Positions 29,370 through 29,389 of a DNA stretch of 29,389 bases are shown here, in pieces. The stretch covers positions 1 through 29,389 of the forward strand of contig JAHFKM010000002.1 in NCBI GenBank assembly GCA_023245385.1, in the 5' to 3' direction. Position numbers and translations under genes: made by a program. Each line of letters starts with the position of its first letter. Position 1 is the first letter of the stretch. This stretch comes from an archaeon (GTDB lineage: Archaea > Nanobdellota > Nanobdellia > SCGC-AAA011-G17 > GW2011-AR18). Under the pieces are notes generated by a model, which did not search any database, had not been told where the DNA came from, and worked only from the letters and a program-made list of their open reading frames with translations.

Positions 29370-29389
29370 AAACTATACTTTTTTTATGA

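Overview
The window looks like AT-rich chromosomal DNA from an archaeon, most likely a DPANN lineage of the Woesearchaeota/Pacearchaeota kind; the lineage is an inference. Archaeal marks are a Trm56-type tRNA methyltransferase, an aRNase J, an Mre11/Rad50 pair, bulge-helix-bulge tRNA introns, and TATA boxes 22-32 bp before start codons, which suggests many leaderless mRNAs.

Layout. 1-1122: the 5' end of a Cys-rich gene and a glycosyltransferase, both on the minus strand. 1123-1258: an intron-containing tRNA-Asp. 1259-4452: an accessory stretch holding a small membrane protein, an AbrB/PIN toxin-antitoxin operon and a Fic protein, punctuated by two decayed copies of a tRNA 3' end. 4453-6834: a MOSC-domain protein and a large Ser-tailed lipoprotein. 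6965-10494: a compact minus-strand operon mre11 / unknown 110-aa gene / rad50. 10614-10859: an orphan ribbon-helix-helix antitoxin-like gene between two copies of the mre11 promoter. 11102-14471: aRNase J divergent from a gatC / unknown 93-aa gene / gatA operon. 14536-19337: small unknown genes, an AlkD-like glycosylase paired with a PHP protein, a 48-aa acidic protein, a DUF2207 membrane protein and a decayed gene. 19338-23161: adenylate kinase, trm56 and a PKD surface protein. 23379-26875: a calcium-type P-ATPase and UDP-glucuronate decarboxylase. 26967-27069: tRNA-Gly with a D-loop intron. 27324-29369: an Asp-box beta-propeller lipoprotein.

The most notable result is that both tRNA genes are interrupted at unusual places. 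tRNA-Asp(GTC) appears defective in its acceptor stem (GCAAAGG against CCAGGGC) until a 24-nt intron between acceptor nucleotides 5 and 6 is removed. That intron is framed by a full bulge-helix-bulge, and removal restores seven perfect pairs. The same gene has a second 37-nt intron at the standard 37/38 site. tRNA-Gly(TCC) has a 31-nt D-loop intron with a relaxed bulge-helix-bulge. The organism therefore probably has a broad-specificity splicing endonuclease, which is not in this window.

Themes: tRNA biology (two split tRNA genes, trm56, gatCA), DNA repair (mre11-rad50, AlkD), RNA turnover (aRNase J), and cell surface (glycosyltransferase, UXS, lipoproteins, PKD and DUF2207 proteins).
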